DNA from: Clostridiales bacterium UBA2432
GTDB lineage: Bacteria; Bacillota; Clostridia; Lachnospirales; Vallitaleaceae
Direction: 5' to 3'
NCBI GenBank assembly: GCA_002342805.1
Contig: DDQW01000077.1
Coordinates: 1 to 15,471, forward strand
Length of the DNA stretch: 15,471 nucleotides
In this document: in pieces, positions 14,596 to 15,471 of the stretch
Layout: each line of letters begins with the position of its first letter
Position numbering within the stretch: the stretch's first letter is position 1
Made by a program: the position numbers and the translations under genes
The notes under the pieces: generated by a model
The model's input: only the letters and a program-made list of their open reading frames with translations
The model's database searches: none
What the model was told of the DNA's origin: nothing

Positions 14596-15471
14596 CTATT
14601 CTTTTGTCGCTAATGCCATAATACGTTCTTGAGTCACTTCTGTATGATTTAGGCATCCAGTCACTTTTCCATGACTCATAACATACACGCGATCACTCAT
14701 ATTAATGACTTCAGGTAATTCAGAGGAAATCATTATTATCGAAACTCCTCCCTGTACTAACTGATTCATAATTGAATATATTTCTGATTTCGCCCCAATA
14801 TCAACACCTCTTGTTGGTTCATCTAATATAAGTATTTGTGGATTTGTTGCCAACCAACGTCCAATCATAACTTTCTGTTGATTTCCACCTGATAAATTAT
14901 TAATTATTTGTTCTTGATTAGGTGTTTTTGTTGCCATCATATCAATATATTTTTGGGTAATTTCTCGTTCTTTTTCATCATCATTAAAAATACCTTTAAT
15001 AAATTTATCCAATACTTGAATTGTAGAGTTAAAGCGTATATCACGAACGCGATATAACCCTTCTTTTTTGCGATCTTCTGGTACAAGTCCAATTCCTAGC
15101 TTCATTGCATCTCGTGGCGAGTTTATTGTAACCATTTCTTGATTAATCTTCACATTTCCTTCGATTATATTTGACAATCCAAAAATACATTTCATTAATT
15201 CAGTCCTTCCAGAACCTACTAAACCAGCAAAACCTATTATTTCTCCTTTCCTAAGTTCAAAAGAAGCTTTTTCAATCAATTTCCCGTCAGAAATATTTTT
15301 ACATTGCAAAATAATATCTCCTGGATCATTATATGTCCGTTCATAATAATTATTTAATTCTCGACCGACCATTTTTGCTATCAAAGCATCTTTGGTCGTA
15401 TTTTTTACAATTTCTGTGCTAACATATGCCCCATCACGAAGGATTGTAACACGATCACAAATTTCTTCTAG
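14596..15471 (-). CDS. CUT2 sugar ABC transporter ATPase, RbsA-like, 5' part beyond the window
   Basis: The last 291 residues of a duplicated-domain ATPase are visible. The frame stays open to the right edge and encodes LEEICDRVTILRDGAYV, the end of the first nucleotide-binding domain, so the TTG near 15384 is not the start. The second domain follows, with a degenerate Walker A (GLVGSGRTE), signature LSGGNQQK, Walker B ILILDEPTRGVD and a switch region IMISSELPE. Full-length proteins are about 500 aa, so roughly 210 residues lie beyond the edge. It powers monosaccharide import through the RbsC-like permease directly downstream. Confidence 0.95.
   Translation of the reverse strand, partial: LEEICDRVTILRDGAYVSTEIVKNTTKDALIAKMVGRELNNYYERTYNDPGDIILQCKNISDGKLIEKASFELRKGEIIGFAGLVGSGRTELMKCIFGLSNIIEGNVKINQEMVTINSPRDAMKLGIGLVPEDRKKEGLYRVRDIRFNSTIQVLDKFIKGIFNDDEKEREITQKYIDMMATKTPNQEQIINNLSGGNQQKVMIGRWLATNPQILILDEPTRGVDIGAKSEIYSIMNQLVQGGVSIIMISSELPEVINMSDRVYVMSHGKVTGCLNHTEVTQERIMALATKE

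Noticed and set aside
14149..14613. Plus-strand ORF of 154 codons
   Set aside because: Antisense to the RbsC-like gene and its junction with the ATPase gene, with no family resemblance. Judged a shadow frame.
1..15471. CRISPR arrays, insertion sequences, tRNA or rRNA genes
   Set aside because: No regularly spaced repeats, transposase-like ORFs, terminal inverted repeats or tRNA/rRNA-like conserved segments were seen on reading both strands.

Overview
The window comes from a low-GC Gram-positive bacterium, most likely a Clostridia / Lachnospiraceae-type member of the Firmicutes. The evidence is AT-rich DNA, strong AGGAGG-type ribosome binding sites, a lipoprotein sugar-binding protein, CUT1 sugar permeases with no ATPase beside them, and canonical sigma-A-like promoters. 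Every gene I accept lies on the minus strand, so the region reads from high to low coordinates. The content is a carbohydrate uptake, sensing and degradation locus.

Reading 5'->3' on the minus strand: (1) the C-terminal part of a ribose-type (CUT2) ABC ATPase that enters from the right edge, followed by its permease (13581-15471). (2) A hairpin and candidate promoter, then a compact sensory operon (8491-13463): a membrane-anchored RbsB-like binding protein, a multi-TM histidine kinase of the HisKA_3 class, a NarL-type response regulator, a membrane-anchored MalE-like binding protein and a D-lyxose isomerase. The first four genes overlap one another. (3) A 259-bp regulatory region (8232-8490) with a TTGACA-17-TAAAAT promoter and three related LacI-type palindromes. 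(4) A CUT1 operon: lipoprotein binding protein, a long hairpin, two permeases, a LacI regulator and a GH127 beta-L-arabinofuranosidase, closed by a terminator (1941-8231). (5) A lone 70-aa basic ORF with its own promoter and a terminator built into its last codons. (6) A small operon with a GNAT-acetyltransferase/aldose-1-epimerase joined ORF, whose GNAT start is frameshifted, and the first 70 codons of a conserved protein running off the left edge.

Working model (inference): the two tethered binding proteins detect sugars outside the cell and pass the signal to a kinase that lacks an obvious extracellular sensor domain. The regulator then drives a transport operon. The CUT1 system imports arabinofuranosyl oligosaccharides or glycosides, GH127 releases L-arabinose inside the cell, and LacI controls that operon through the palindromes. 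The lyxose isomerase and aldose epimerase would interconvert pentoses or hexoses. The most unusual item is the kinase/regulator pair sandwiched between two different families of anchored binding protein. It resembles the known XylFII-LytS principle but uses another kinase class. The second most unusual is the broken and fused GNAT-epimerase reading frame.
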